The notes beneath the pieces were generated by a model. It searched no databases and was not told where the DNA came from. It worked only from the letters and a program-made list of their open reading frames with translations. This document shows positions 6,379-15,794 of a stretch of 37,863 bases of DNA, one piece after another. The position numbers were made by a program, and so were the translations under genes. Origin of the DNA: an uncultured Helicobacter sp. (GTDB taxonomy: Bacteria; Campylobacterota; Campylobacteria; Campylobacterales; Helicobacteraceae); NCBI GenBank assembly GCA_947177485.1, contig CAMWUR010000016.1, positions 1 to 37,863 of the forward strand, written 5' to 3'. Position 1 is the stretch's first letter, and each line of letters opens with the position of its first letter.

Positions 6379-7922
6379 TACGACTCCTTTTTCTCAAGTG
6401 CAAACTCGATGAAATCATGCGCAAAGTCATGCCAGCTGCGGCGCGCGAATTGCTGCGCCTTTTGCGTGAGATTCTGTAATTCTGCCGAATCGTTGCTTAG
6501 GCGTAAAATCCATTCTGCCCATACCTCTGGGTCGTTTGGGTCGAGTGCGGGCATGAGATTCTGTGTGGCTTCGCACAGCCCGCGCGAAGTGCTGACAAGC
6601 ACGGGCTTGCCATGTGCCAAAGATTCTGCTGCGCCAAGCCCAAACCCCTCATCAAAGCTTGGAAAAACACAAAATTGCGCACGTTCATAGAAAGTTTGCA
6701 GCTCGGAATCGCCGACATCGTCATACCAAAAAACATGCCGCCGCAATGTCTCGTTTTTGAACCGCTCCCAAAACGCGTCTGCGCCCCAACCACGCATTCC
6801 AACAAGAACCAAATCAGGAAAACAGAGATTGGATTGCAACAAACGTTGCCACACATCAAGCAGCAAGAGATGATTTTTGCGCGGTTCAATCGTGCTGACA
6901 TAGAGCACAAAAGAGCTGCTATGTGCGCGCACGTTTTTGCGCGGCAGCTTCTGTCGCAAAGATTCCTTTGGCTTTGGCGAAAGTGCGGGTGCTGGCTCGG
7001 GCGAATCATCGCCGATGAGCTCGCCGCTGATTGGGTCGCGGTGCAGAGTGATTGTCGGAGTTACTACGACAGGCAATGGCGCAGAGGTGCGCAACGCGGG
7101 GACAGACGCAGGCTGGGCGGGTGCGGCAATATCTGTCGATTCTTTTGTCGATTCTTTGGGCTTGTCACAATTGCCCAAAGGCAAAACGCAAACGAGGGGA
7201 TTTGCAGCGATTCTATGCGCAGCAAGCAGGGCATGGAATTCGTCTTTAGAATATTCAGAAATGCTTGCGATATAATCACAGAGATAGGACAAGCGATAGA
7301 AATGCAACATAAACGAAGCCACAATTTCCTTGCTCGCCGCCCATTGTGGATTCTTGAGAATAAACGCATCACAAAAAATCCCCACGACACGAAATCGAAG
7401 CTCATATTTGAGCTGATAGAGTAGCGCATAATTGCTGTCTTCCCAATCTAAACCCATCGTGATAAAAAGAGTTTCTTTGTTGAACAAAGCACGTGTGCTT
7501 CGCGCAATGGGAGGCAAAAGCAAGGGGGAAAGCTCGCTATTAATGCCATCGGCATAGCTTTTGAGCTGGCTAGACTTCAATTGAATACGTTCAACAAAGC
7601 GCAAAATCTTGGAATGCTGCATCGCATCGGCAAACTTCTTGAGCCGCCTTGGCACAGCGCTTAGACGTTTGAGTGGATTCAGCGGCTTTTGTGTCGGAGA
7701 ATAATGTGCAAAAAAGTCAATCTTAGCTTGAAGTGTTTCTTTTGAGACTTGTAAAAGCGCCTGTTTGTCGGGAGAAAAAGCGACAAATATTGTCTTATAG
7801 GGACAAATTAAAAGATATTTTGCGACTTCAAGCTGTGCGCGCACAATGCCTGTTACGGGGCGATTCCAACGTAACAATGTACTGCAATCAAAGAGGATTG
7901 CACTAATGCCTTTGTCTATCAC
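6378..7922 (-). CDS. Glycosyltransferase family 4 with proline-rich linker
   Basis: The 514-residue protein has an N-terminal acceptor domain with the WNRPVTGIVRAQLE pattern (residues 19-32) that I associate with mannosyl- and rhamnosyltransferases of O-antigen clusters. The C-terminal GT1/GT4 domain has STIEPRKNHLLLL (about 343-355) and the donor signature DEGFGLGAAESLAHGKPV near residue 430. Between the two domains, about residues 253-325, is a stretch rich in Pro, Ala, Ser and Lys with no expected fold, longer than a normal GT-B linker. The start is GTG behind GGAG with seven-base spacing. It forms an operon with the next glycosyltransferase (one-base overlap) and follows manC by 42 bases. 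GDP-mannose or a derivative is the likely donor, by context only. Confidence 0.87.
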   Translation of the reverse strand: MIDKGISAILFDCSTLLRWNRPVTGIVRAQLEVAKYLLICPYKTIFVAFSPDKQALLQVSKETLQAKIDFFAHYSPTQKPLNPLKRLSAVPRRLKKFADAMQHSKILRFVERIQLKSSQLKSYADGINSELSPLLLPPIARSTRALFNKETLFITMGLDWEDSNYALLYQLKYELRFRVVGIFCDAFILKNPQWAASKEIVASFMLHFYRLSYLCDYIASISEYSKDEFHALLAAHRIAANPLVCVLPLGNCDKPKESTKESTDIAAPAQPASVPALRTSAPLPVVVTPTITLHRDPISGELIGDDSPEPAPALSPKPKESLRQKLPRKNVRAHSSSFVLYVSTIEPRKNHLLLLDVWQRLLQSNLCFPDLVLVGMRGWGADAFWERFKNETLRRHVFWYDDVGDSELQTFYERAQFCVFPSFDEGFGLGAAESLAHGKPVLVSTSRGLCEATQNLMPALDPNDPEVWAEWILRLSNDSAELQNLTQKAQQFARRSWHDFAHDFIEFALEKKES

Positions 7923-7964
7923 GTGTTTTCTCCATTTTCATGATTGTTTTGCATCTACAAACAG

Positions 7965-9374
7965 CTAATAGCCTTTGCGTCCATAATCATCATCGAGGCG
8001 CACAATATCATCTTCGCCTAGATAATCGCCAATTTGCACTTCGATAAGCACAAGCGGAAGCTTGCCCGGATTGCTCAAGCGATGCACATTGCCTATCGGG
8101 ATATAGGCGCTTTCATTTGCACGCAATGTGATTTCTTGCTCCATCTGCTGCACAATCGCTGTGCCGCTCACAACAATCCAATGTTCGCTACGATGAAAAT
8201 GCTTTTGGAGCGAAAGACGGCGATTGGGTAAAACCTCGATTCGTTTTATTTTATATGTATCGCCCTCTTCGAGTATGGCATAATGCCCCCATGGACGATA
8301 GACACGTACATGCATGCTATGTAGGTTCGTCTTGCGTTTGTTCAGCGCAGTTACGATGTTCTTGACTTTTTGTCCGCTACCCTTTTTGGCAATGAGCAGC
8401 GCATCGGCAGTGTCGATAATCATCAAATCCTCGACATCAATCAATGCAATCTGCCGATTGGTCGTGATGAGGAGATTATTGCGGCTATCCTGCAAGATGG
8501 GAGGGACGGCTTTGGAATCCACGGTTGCAGTTGTCGTCTGTGTGTTGCCATGCGAATCGCGCGGCAAGACATTGCTCAATGCCTCGAAGCTACCCATATC
8601 GCTCCAACCGATATTAGCCTCTATCACTTTGAGATTCTGCGCCTTTTGCATAAGCGCCTCATCAATACTTTGTGCAGCGCAAGAAGCGGGGGGAATCAAA
8701 AATTGCAATGGCGCTTGTTGTGTGCTTTTGTTCGCAAACGCAACATGTGCTGCCTCAAAAACATCGGGCGCATAGTGGCGCAACTCCGACAAAAAATGTC
8801 GCGCTTTGAAGCAAAACATGCCGCTATTCCAAAAATAATTTGGCATCGCGCAAAATTGTTGTGCAATCGCGAGCGAGGGCTTCTCGACAAATGAGAGAAT
8901 CTCCTGCCCATGTGCATGGATATAGCCAAAGCCTGTTTCAGGATAGGTGGGCTTGATTCCAAACAGCACGATAGAATCAGCCTGTGCTTGTTGCACAGCC
9001 TCGCTTACAGCTTGTTTGTAGGCATTTTCATTGGTGATGAGATGGTCGGAAGGAACAGCGAGAATGATGTCATCAGGCTGTACGCTCATCGCCGAAAGCG
9101 CGAGCGCGAGCGCGGTATTTTTTTGCTCGGATTCGAGCAAGAAAGCGATTCGCGCCTCCTCTCCAAGCTCTTCTTGGAGCTGGTTGTATGCCATGAAATA
9201 ATGGTCATTGTGTGTAACGATAAGCAAGGAATCGGCAAGCCGCGCATTACGTGCAAGCGTTTTTTGGAACAGCGATTTGCCCGCAAAAAGCGTCAAAAAC
9301 TGCTTGGGCAACAGCTCGCGACTAATCGGCCACAACCGCGAACCAATCCCTCCACACAAAATCACTGCGACCAT
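7965..9374 (-). CDS. manC: Mannose-1-phosphate guanylyltransferase / mannose-6-phosphate isomerase
   Basis: This bifunctional type II enzyme makes GDP-mannose from mannose-1-phosphate and GTP and interconverts fructose-6-phosphate and mannose-6-phosphate. The N-terminal nucleotidyltransferase shows GGIGSRLWPISRELLPKQFL (about residues 7-26), AVPSDHLI and FVEKP. The C-terminal cupin shows RPWGHYAILEEGD, LQKHFHRSEHWIVVSGTA and YIPIGNVHRLSNPG, which hold the metal-binding histidines. The length of 469 residues is normal. I set the start at the ATG that begins MVAVILCGG, preceded by AGGGGAA; an upstream ATG at 9422 would add 16 residues without homology. It supplies sugar for the two downstream glycosyltransferases. 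Confidence 0.94.
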   Translation of the reverse strand: MVAVILCGGIGSRLWPISRELLPKQFLTLFAGKSLFQKTLARNARLADSLLIVTHNDHYFMAYNQLQEELGEEARIAFLLESEQKNTALALALSAMSVQPDDIILAVPSDHLITNENAYKQAVSEAVQQAQADSIVLFGIKPTYPETGFGYIHAHGQEILSFVEKPSLAIAQQFCAMPNYFWNSGMFCFKARHFLSELRHYAPDVFEAAHVAFANKSTQQAPLQFLIPPASCAAQSIDEALMQKAQNLKVIEANIGWSDMGSFEALSNVLPRDSHGNTQTTTATVDSKAVPPILQDSRNNLLITTNRQIALIDVEDLMIIDTADALLIAKKGSGQKVKNIVTALNKRKTNLHSMHVRVYRPWGHYAILEEGDTYKIKRIEVLPNRRLSLQKHFHRSEHWIVVSGTAIVQQMEQEITLRANESAYIPIGNVHRLSNPGKLPLVLIEVQIGDYLGEDDIVRLDDDYGRKGY

Positions 9375-9418
9375 GATTCCCCTTTTTCTTTCTCTGATTC
9401 TGCCATAATCTTGCTGAT

Positions 9419-10705
9419 TCATTGCTCAAAGTCAACAATCACCATGCCACTAAATTTTTGCCCACGATAAAACTCAACACGTACGAGCGCACCATTTCTA
9501 TCAAGTGTGAATTTCGATTCGATTTGGTCTTTATGGATTGTAATGTCATGCTCGCTCACAAGGTTGCGGCGCGAGAAACCGATGATATTGACACGCACGT
9601 CATCAGCGACTTTGGGGACACTAAACGACTGGCGCGCACGCACAATGCTACCGAGCGCAACCTGCTGTGAGGAATCATCGAGAATCATCTGCACAGATTC
9701 GAGTGTCTCATCTGTCTCGAAATAGTCTGGAATGAGCCATGCCATCGTTTTATTGCCATATTTAATAGAATATGTGCCCTTTTTTTGATATAGGTGTACA
9801 AGTGGATTGCTTGAATGGTATGCGAGCGATTTTTTGGGCATAGGGAAATAAGTGATATGATTCTTGATTCGATTAATAGGTAAAGAGATTTTATTAGCAA
9901 ATGCAATTGTAATGCTCGGGTCATCAAGTGCTGCTTGCACCGTTTGCGGGTCGAGCGTGAAATTGCGATTAAACTCAATCCCAAGATAGTGCATCATCGC
10001 CTCAATCGCGAGCAGATGATAATAGACACGTTCGCGCAAGGGCAGATTCTTGCTTGCTTCATTCGCAAAGGCAGCTTTGCCTTGATTGATTGTAAAAAAT
10101 GTGAGTGAGAGTTGCTGCTCTTTGTCTTGAACAGCCGTGTTGGTATTGCGTACGCGATAGCGATGTAAGTCATTCAAGAGATTCTCGTTGATTTCAGCAA
10201 TAATGCGCTGGCTAATGCCATTCAAATCGCCATGCGGAACATTGTCGAGCTGCTCTTGGTCGATAATCGAACTCTGCCCCCAACGTTTAGGATTGCGCAA
10301 ACTACTGATGTAGCTATCATGATAGAATCCGCTGCCATCATGCAGATGCAACACAATTTCTACGCGGTCATTTTTGATGAGCTCTTTAATCTCTTCAACA
10401 ATCTTTTTTTCAGGGTCATTATCACGTAGAGTAGCAAACTTGCGATTCATGTCGCCATAGATTCCGCGATGATTTTCAAGTATGCTGTGTTGGTTGAGGT
10501 TAGCAACAACCCACACATTGCCTTTGGTGATGGTGTAATGCCGACTTGCTATCAGAGCTGCTGCATTGAATCCACCCGGCTCATCACCTTGGATTCCGCT
10601 CAATAATAAAAAGACTTTTTGTTCAGGCGAGGCTTCTTTTTTGATAATTTGCAACTCTGCTAACAAAACCCCCACACAAAGAAATAAGACAACCCATACT
10701 CTCAA
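9419..10705 (-). CDS. csd4: Peptidoglycan carboxypeptidase, Csd4/Pgp1 type (M14/M99)
   Basis: This family trims the terminal D-Ala from peptidoglycan tripeptides in the periplasm and sets helical cell shape in H. pylori (Csd4) and C. jejuni (Pgp1). The 428-residue protein has a signal peptide (VVLFLCVGVLLA). The zinc site with the unusual Gln ligand of this family is visible as SGIQGDEPGG (Gln39, Glu42), with the partner histidine in VLHLHDGSG (residues 118-126). Two beta-rich domains follow the catalytic domain. The only good start is TTG behind GAGGGG. It precedes manC by 44 bases and is probably transcribed with the polysaccharide genes. Family identity is solid; the effect on shape in this organism is inferred. 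Confidence 0.88.
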   Translation of the reverse strand: MRVWVVLFLCVGVLLAELQIIKKEASPEQKVFLLLSGIQGDEPGGFNAAALIASRHYTITKGNVWVVANLNQHSILENHRGIYGDMNRKFATLRDNDPEKKIVEEIKELIKNDRVEIVLHLHDGSGFYHDSYISSLRNPKRWGQSSIIDQEQLDNVPHGDLNGISQRIIAEINENLLNDLHRYRVRNTNTAVQDKEQQLSLTFFTINQGKAAFANEASKNLPLRERVYYHLLAIEAMMHYLGIEFNRNFTLDPQTVQAALDDPSITIAFANKISLPINRIKNHITYFPMPKKSLAYHSSNPLVHLYQKKGTYSIKYGNKTMAWLIPDYFETDETLESVQMILDDSSQQVALGSIVRARQSFSVPKVADDVRVNIIGFSRRNLVSEHDITIHKDQIESKFTLDRNGALVRVEFYRGQKFSGMVIVDFEQ

Positions 10706-10743
10706 AACAGCCCCTCAATGCATGATTAAAACGAGGATTATAA

Positions 10744-10796
10744 CGTAAAAGCGCCAACGAACTGCCCGAGAAATACTCAAGCAGCCGCAAGGCGCT
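10744..10796 (-). terminator. Rho-independent terminator of petABC
   Basis: On the minus strand AGCGCC (10791-10796) pairs with GGCGCT (10750-10755), with an inner pairing of GCTGCTTGAG against CTCGGGCAG, followed by TTTTA. It falls 26 bases after the cytochrome c1 stop codon. Confidence 0.72.
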
Positions 10797-10822
10797 AGAA
10801 GTGAAGAAAGCCAAAAGAAGAA

Positions 10823-11785
10823 TCAGTGCAACCGACTCCAAACATTGCATTTCCATAGATAAGCGAGGACAGCCATGACTGCAAAGAAAATCATAAGTCC
10901 GATACCAAGAGATTGGCGCTCACCTTTTTTGCTATCGCCCACACTTTCAAGATAGGCAATCACTTGCTTTTCGGTATTTTCTTTCAAGCCCACGCGTGGC
11001 ATCGAAGTCCCGGGTAGCTGCTTTTGTGGGTCATTGATGAATGTATGGAGATACTCCAAACTGCGCGCACGAATCATCATCGACAAATCCGGAATCGCGC
11101 GCACGCCCATATAAGCATTCACATCATCAGTGGTGCTTTGAGCAGCAAGATGGTCATATTTCACAGAATGGCAGCGCGAACAAGCCTCGACAAATACGGC
11201 TTTATCGTCCATACTGCTAGGAGCAATGCTGTTGAAATAGGCAACCATATCGGCGATTTCATTATCGCTGCTGATGTCTTTATAGGCAATCATTGGATGT
11301 ACCTTGTTGCCATCAGGTGGGAATTTGTGGCTGACTTTTGCGGCAACAGCAGGGTCTTTGATGAAGTTGAAGAGATAATACGAATCATACAAATACCCAA
11401 TGTTTGAAAGGTCTGGAGGCACAACACCATAGCTGCTCGATAAAGTCGCATTGTCCATAACTGCTGGGAAGCCCTGTGATTCCATGCTGTGGCACGCAAC
11501 ACAATTGCTTGTTACAATCTCTTGCCCTTTAGCAGCGTTGCCATTTGCAATGCGCTGGCTCAAAACAGGGAAAATCTCATCGATTTCTTTCTGCCAAGCG
11601 GCAAGCTGTTGCTGATATTCTGCTTCGTTATCGCCAAGAATGGGCGCGGGCTTCACAGAGTCTTTGAATGTATAATCTGCAGGCGCAACATGGGGATGCA
11701 TGACGCTATGTGCGAGCGGTTCAACACCCCAATAAATCACACCTGTAATGATGACAAGCAAACCAAGAATTTTGAGCTCTCTCAT
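10823..11785 (-). CDS. petC: Diheme cytochrome c1 subunit of bc1 complex
   Basis: It is the membrane-anchored c-type subunit of the quinol-cytochrome c reductase, facing the periplasm. The 320-residue protein has an N-terminal membrane segment (about residues 6-20) and two haem c motifs, CVACH (95-99) and CSRCH (202-206), each with a downstream methionine candidate. This tandem cytochrome c arrangement is typical of the Campylobacterota and differs from the mitochondrial single-haem c1. A C-terminal membrane helix (about 290-312) comes before a basic end. The ATG overlaps the petB stop by four bases. A hairpin terminator follows. Confidence 0.93.
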   Translation of the reverse strand: MRELKILGLLVIITGVIYWGVEPLAHSVMHPHVAPADYTFKDSVKPAPILGDNEAEYQQQLAAWQKEIDEIFPVLSQRIANGNAAKGQEIVTSNCVACHSMESQGFPAVMDNATLSSSYGVVPPDLSNIGYLYDSYYLFNFIKDPAVAAKVSHKFPPDGNKVHPMIAYKDISSDNEIADMVAYFNSIAPSSMDDKAVFVEACSRCHSVKYDHLAAQSTTDDVNAYMGVRAIPDLSMMIRARSLEYLHTFINDPQKQLPGTSMPRVGLKENTEKQVIAYLESVGDSKKGERQSLGIGLMIFFAVMAVLAYLWKCNVWSRLH

Positions 11786-13017
11786 GAATGACCTCCTGCC
11801 TTTTTGTTTTCAAATGCTGTGATAATAGGCAACAGCACAAACAAGCCAAGGAATGTGATGGACGCGACAAAGCCGATATAGGCATTGACACCCGTTGGAG
11901 GAAGCTTGCCATAAATTGTGAGCACAATCAAATCAGCAACGAGCAACCAAAACCACACAAAAAATGCGGGTCGTTTGTGTGCAGGCGCGACAACCTTGCT
12001 TCTGTCAAGCAATGGCATGAGCAAGAAAATCACGTTTGCAACGCCAAAAGCCATAAGCCCCAAATCCGAGCTAAAGAAGAAGCCACGCAACACTTCGTAG
12101 CTCCACAAGAAATACCATTCAGGGTAGATGTGTGGTGGTGTTTTGAGCGAATCGGCAGGGTCGAAGTTGATGGGGTCCATTGCAAAATCGTAATGGAAGC
12201 ACACCAAAAAGAAAAAGCCAATCATAAAAACACAAACAACAAAGATGTCTTTGGACAAAAAGTCTGGCCAAAACGCAACAACTTTTGCTTCTTTGCGGTT
12301 GCCTGCTTTGTATTTCTCGGCTTCTTTATCGAAATCAATCACTTCACCTGTTTCGTTATTGACGTGGGGAAAGCGCAATGTGTAGAAATGCAGCGCAATG
12401 AGCGAGAGAATCACGACAGGAAGCAACACAACATGGAGCATAAAGAATCGTGTCAAAGTCGCATCAGCTGGGATAAAATTCCCGCGAATCCAAATCACCA
12501 AATCAGGTCCAATCAAAGGGATTCCGCCAAAGAGATTTGTAATCACCGCAGCAGCCCAAAAGCTCATCTGGCCCCAAGGAAGCATATAGCCGCTAAACGC
12601 TTCGGCTGAAAAAATCATAAAAAGCAGCATTCCGCTGACCCAAATCATCTCGCGCCCACGTTTGAACGAACCATAATAGATTCCAACAAACATGTGGATA
12701 TAAATCACCAAGAAAATCACAGACGCCGCCACAGCATGGACATGCCGCCACAACCAACCATAGGCGACTTCTTGCATAATCGTCTGATTCACGCTATCAA
12801 ATGCGAGCTGCGTATCAGGCTTGTAGTACATCAGCAGCATGAGCCCCGAAAAGAAAAGAACAAGGAATAGAATGAGGAGTGTAACCCCCATTGCCCACAA
12901 GAAATTGATGTTTTTAGGAATCCAATATTCCGTCATCATAACCTTGATAAATTTTTTGACTGCCAAGCGCTGGTCGAGCCAATCGACAACGCCCGTTGCT
13001 TCTTTAAATTCTGCCAT
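11782..13017 (-). CDS. petB: Cytochrome b subunit of bc1 complex
   Basis: The 411-residue multi-spanning protein carries both haems b and the quinol sites. Visible landmarks are WRHVHAVAASVIFLVIYIHM and, about 100 residues on, FMLHVVLLPV with ALHFY (the paired haem-ligand histidines), and PEWYFLWSYEVLRG, the PEWY loop of the quinol-oxidation site. About eight to nine hydrophobic helices can be followed. The length is that of a full, unsplit cytochrome b. It follows the Rieske gene by 11 bases and overlaps petC by four, so the three genes form one unit. Confidence 0.95.
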   Translation of the reverse strand: MAEFKEATGVVDWLDQRLAVKKFIKVMMTEYWIPKNINFLWAMGVTLLILFLVLFFSGLMLLMYYKPDTQLAFDSVNQTIMQEVAYGWLWRHVHAVAASVIFLVIYIHMFVGIYYGSFKRGREMIWVSGMLLFMIFSAEAFSGYMLPWGQMSFWAAAVITNLFGGIPLIGPDLVIWIRGNFIPADATLTRFFMLHVVLLPVVILSLIALHFYTLRFPHVNNETGEVIDFDKEAEKYKAGNRKEAKVVAFWPDFLSKDIFVVCVFMIGFFFLVCFHYDFAMDPINFDPADSLKTPPHIYPEWYFLWSYEVLRGFFFSSDLGLMAFGVANVIFLLMPLLDRSKVVAPAHKRPAFFVWFWLLVADLIVLTIYGKLPPTGVNAYIGFVASITFLGLFVLLPIITAFENKKAGGHS

Positions 13018-13028
13018 CTAGTTCCTCC

Positions 13029-13535
13029 TTATGCGTTCGCTTCTTTGAGCTTCAAGAACTCTGGTCCCTCTTCGCCAAGCACCAAAGTATTGCCGTCAAT
13101 CTTAAAAGGCGGAATCTCCATAGGTGTAGGCGGAGGTCCAAAAGTATTACGTCCACAAGCATCAAACTCGCCACCATGGCATGCGCATTTGAACATTGCT
13201 TTGCCCGAATCATAAGCAGGAATACAACCCAAATGCGTACAGATTTGGATTCCAACAGAATATGCTGCACCTCCGACATTCACATCGCGTGTATCGCATG
13301 CACTCATCGCTGCAGTTTTCTTGAGAATATACACAGGTTTTCCGCGCCATTCCACAACTCGCAATTCGCCTTCTGCCATTGGGCTTAGGTCTACCGTCGT
13401 AAACCCCGCCGCAATGACGCTAGGTAGCGGGTCCCACGTCCTTTTCACAGCAGCAAGTGTTGCGCCAGCTCCAACAAGAGCCACGCCACCAAGCGCCATT
13501 CCAAGGAAGTCCCGCCTATTCACATTTTCTGACAT
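13029..13535 (-). CDS. petA: Rieske iron-sulfur subunit of bc1 complex
   Basis: The 168-residue protein has a twin-arginine signal (NRRDFLGMALGGVALVGAGA) that also anchors it. The 2Fe-2S site is complete, CTHLGC and CACHGGEF, with the closing GPPPTPMEI loop. It passes electrons from quinol to cytochrome c1. The start is the ATG giving MSENVNRRDFLG, preceded by GGGG; a GTG two codons earlier is possible. It is the first gene of petABC. A TAAAAT at 13575-13580 on this strand could be the -10 box, but no convincing -35 element was found. Confidence 0.95.
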   Translation of the reverse strand: MSENVNRRDFLGMALGGVALVGAGATLAAVKRTWDPLPSVIAAGFTTVDLSPMAEGELRVVEWRGKPVYILKKTAAMSACDTRDVNVGGAAYSVGIQICTHLGCIPAYDSGKAMFKCACHGGEFDACGRNTFGPPPTPMEIPPFKIDGNTLVLGEEGPEFLKLKEANA

Positions 13536-13628
13536 TAGCACCCCTTTCCAAGTTAGTCTTTCATGAATACTTTGATTTTATTCCGATTCACCTTAAAACT
13601 AGCACAACCGACACAAAAAATTGTGCAT

Positions 13629-14447
13629 TCACTCCGCAAAGGCGCGAAACGAAACAGGGAGAATCTGCAAAAGCCTCTGCTGTTTGCTCATTGGGCGCTG
13701 ATTCTTGCGATAAAATTCCCAATCGAGCCGCTCGAAAAGATTGCGCGCCATCAGAGTCGCCACACGATGTGCATATTGCTCGCGCACTTCAGAATAAGCA
13801 AGCAAGAATTCAATCGCCTCTGTGCCCGTATAGCCTTCGCCCTTGCTATGCGCCAACATCCGCTCCTTGCGAAACTCGGCATAGGCATAATGCGTGTTCA
13901 GATTCCACATATATGCGCGCACAGCGTCCTCAATACTCTCAAAAATGCGAATTCGTTTGCGACTCCCCGCAATCTTGTGGCTTGGAACAGACGAAAGCGT
14001 TGTGTATTCACCAAAGAAATTGTTGTATTTGCGGCTATATGGACTGCTCCCCCAGCCACTCTCAAGCGCAGCTTGAGCGAGTGCGAGCGAGATGGGGACA
14101 ATGTCGATTCGCAACAGGTATTCATCGCGGCAAAAGAGCTGACCAATCTTATAGGCACGTGCAAGCGCGACAATTTTTTGAAAATCTTCGCCCTGCAACT
14201 TGTTATGTAGATTCCACAAAAAATTATCAAAAAAATCAAGCACAATCTGCCTATCGCGAAGAATGGTGCGATTCTCCTGTTCGAGCAAAGGAAGCAGCAG
14301 CGCGACAAACTCCGCCTTGCGCGCCTCGCCAAGCGGCAGGGCATGGAAATCGTCCGAGAACTCGACCTCGCTTGCGAGCAAGCAGCTCAAAAGACATGCG
14401 CCAGAAAGACTACAAAACCGCGCTAGGAATCTGACATGTCGCCACAT
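13629..14447 (-). CDS. Bax-type peptidoglycan glucosaminidase
   Basis: The 272-residue protein has a hydrophobic N-terminus ([16 protein letters not shown]) that serves as a signal peptide, possibly a lipoprotein one. A glucosaminidase domain of the FlgJ/Bax type follows, with the catalytic Glu in [19 protein letters not shown] followed by NNFFGEYT, and a helical end with [15 protein letters not shown]. It should cleave N-acetylglucosaminyl bonds in peptidoglycan, as expected of the Bax family (PF01832). The ATG at 14447 lies inside the end of dapF (38-base overlap), so translation is probably coupled. The call is good at the domain level; no gene symbol is secure. Confidence 0.82.
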   Translation of the reverse strand: MWRHVRFLARFCSLSGACLLSCLLASEVEFSDDFHALPLGEARKAEFVALLLPLLEQENRTILRDRQIVLDFFDNFLWNLHNKLQGEDFQKIVALARAYKIGQLFCRDEYLLRIDIVPISLALAQAALESGWGSSPYSRKYNNFFGEYTTLSSVPSHKIAGSRKRIRIFESIEDAVRAYMWNLNTHYAYAEFRKERMLAHSKGEGYTGTEAIEFLLAYSEVREQYAHRVATLMARNLFERLDWEFYRKNQRPMSKQQRLLQILPVSFRAFAE

Positions 14448-15186
14448 AGCGCACCTTGCCTGAAAACCATAAAAAATCATGTGCAAAATAAAAATGCAAT
14501 TTCTCGCCGCTTGCGGGAATCACGATTCCTTCATTGCCTGCAAGCTGTCCATTATGGTGCGCGACAACAAAGCAAGCCGCCATTCCCGTGCCGCACGCGA
14601 GCGTCTCGGCTTCGACCCCGCGCTCGAACGTGCGCACATGCACGGTGTTTTGTGCAACATACACGACATCGACATTTGCATTGTAACGCACACGCAATGC
14701 ACGCAATTCCTCACTTGTTGGACGCGCCGATTCCGCCTCATCACGCGCACATAGTACGAGATGTGGCACGCCCGTGTCGAGCAAAAATGCGGGCATTGCG
14801 CACTCATGCAAACCATTTTGCAAAATCCGTACAAACGGAAATTGCACGGCAACATGCTCATTCTCGAGCACCTGCGCACAGATTCTCCCCGCGCCCGTTT
14901 GGAACGCAAGCTCACGTCCACACAAGCCATGTTTGAACGCATAGAGCGCACACGCGCGGCTGCCGTTGCCGCACATTGTCGCAACGCTACCATCGCTGTT
15001 GTAAAACTCCCAAACAAAATCACAATCGCCATGTTCACCTTTGGGTAACAGCGCAATCAAGCCATCAGCACCGATTCCATTGTGCCTGTCGCAAAGCCTT
15101 TGCGCAAGAGCGCTGCGGTTATGCGCACAAAAGGTATGGAAAATCAAAAAATCATTGCCGCTTGCGACATATTTTTCACAAACCAT
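14410..15186 (-). CDS. dapF: Diaminopimelate epimerase
   Basis: It converts LL- to meso-diaminopimelate, the precursor of lysine and of the peptidoglycan cross-link. Both active-site cysteines are present: Cys72 in MCGNGSRA and Cys198 in ACGTGMAA. Other family stretches are [11 protein letters not shown] and [11 protein letters not shown]. The length of 258 residues fits. It overlaps coaE by 11 bases at its start and the Bax-type gene by 38 bases at its end, so it lies inside a tight four-gene operon linking coenzyme A and cell-wall functions. Confidence 0.95.
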   Translation of the reverse strand: MVCEKYVASGNDFLIFHTFCAHNRSALAQRLCDRHNGIGADGLIALLPKGEHGDCDFVWEFYNSDGSVATMCGNGSRACALYAFKHGLCGRELAFQTGAGRICAQVLENEHVAVQFPFVRILQNGLHECAMPAFLLDTGVPHLVLCARDEAESARPTSEELRALRVRYNANVDVVYVAQNTVHVRTFERGVEAETLACGTGMAACFVVAHHNGQLAGNEGIVIPASGEKLHFYFAHDFLWFSGKVRYVATCQIPSAVL

Positions 15187-15793
15187 ATTCGCTCCTTAGG
15201 CGCTCCAAATAACGTTCAACCTGAACCTGCAATGCCTGCACATCGCCGCTGTTGTCGATGATGGCGTCTGCTTGCTGTTTTTTGACATCAATGGGAATCT
15301 GCGCCGCAATGCGCTGTTTTGCCTCCTCTAGCGAGAGATTGTTGCGCGCTTGCAAACGCGCTAATTGCACATCTGGCGGCGCATACACAAGCACGGATTT
15401 TGAGATAAACGCAAAAAGCTCACGTTTTTCAAAAAAAATGGGAATATCAACAAAAAAGGGTATTTTGCGTTGTTCCAATACAGCGGCTTTTTCATAGATT
15501 GTCTGCGCGATGATGGGATGCACAATCGATTCGAGAACGTGCAATTTTTCGGGGTCTGCAAAAACGATTGCACCGAGTTTTTTGCGGTCGATATTGGAAT
15601 TTACATCGCAAATCTCGTGCCCAAACACCTCGATGACGCGCGCGGCATGCTGTGTTAGCACATCATGTGCAATTATGTCGGCATCGATGATTGCATAGCC
15701 CAAAAGCTTCAGCATTGAAGCAACGGTGCTCTTGCCTGTGGCGATTCCACCTGTGAGGGCGATGGAAAATCTCATATCGCCAACACGAGACAT
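15176..15793 (-). CDS. coaE: Dephospho-CoA kinase
   Basis: It performs the last step of coenzyme A synthesis, phosphorylating the ribose 3'-hydroxyl of dephospho-CoA. The P-loop GGIATGKST is at residues 15-23, followed by [12 protein letters not shown] and the substrate region HPIIAQTIY and DIPIFFEK. The 205-residue start ([10 protein letters not shown]) has GAGG seven bases upstream; a second ATG (MRFSIAL) six codons later is a fair alternative. The gene begins one base after the stop of the shortened speE-like gene. I recall the same speE-coaE order in H. pylori, which helps identify that neighbour. Confidence 0.93.
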   Translation of the reverse strand: MSRVGDMRFSIALTGGIATGKSTVASMLKLLGYAIIDADIIAHDVLTQHAARVIEVFGHEICDVNSNIDRKKLGAIVFADPEKLHVLESIVHPIIAQTIYEKAAVLEQRKIPFFVDIPIFFEKRELFAFISKSVLVYAPPDVQLARLQARNNLSLEEAKQRIAAQIPIDVKKQQADAIIDNSGDVQALQVQVERYLERLRSEYGL

Positions 15794-15794
15794 C

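Noticed and set aside
10623-10856. Minus-strand 77-residue ORF between petC and csd4 with a hydrophobic start
   Set aside because: It overlaps the petC end and 83 bases of csd4 and contains the predicted terminator hairpin; no convincing ribosome-binding site.
13593-13624. GCACAA/TTGTGC dyad between petA and bax as a terminator
   Set aside because: Only six paired bases with a long loop; too weak to support.
13457-14434. Plus-strand 325-residue ORF opposite the Bax-type gene
   Set aside because: Composition is that of an antisense shadow and it runs through petA and bax coding sequence.
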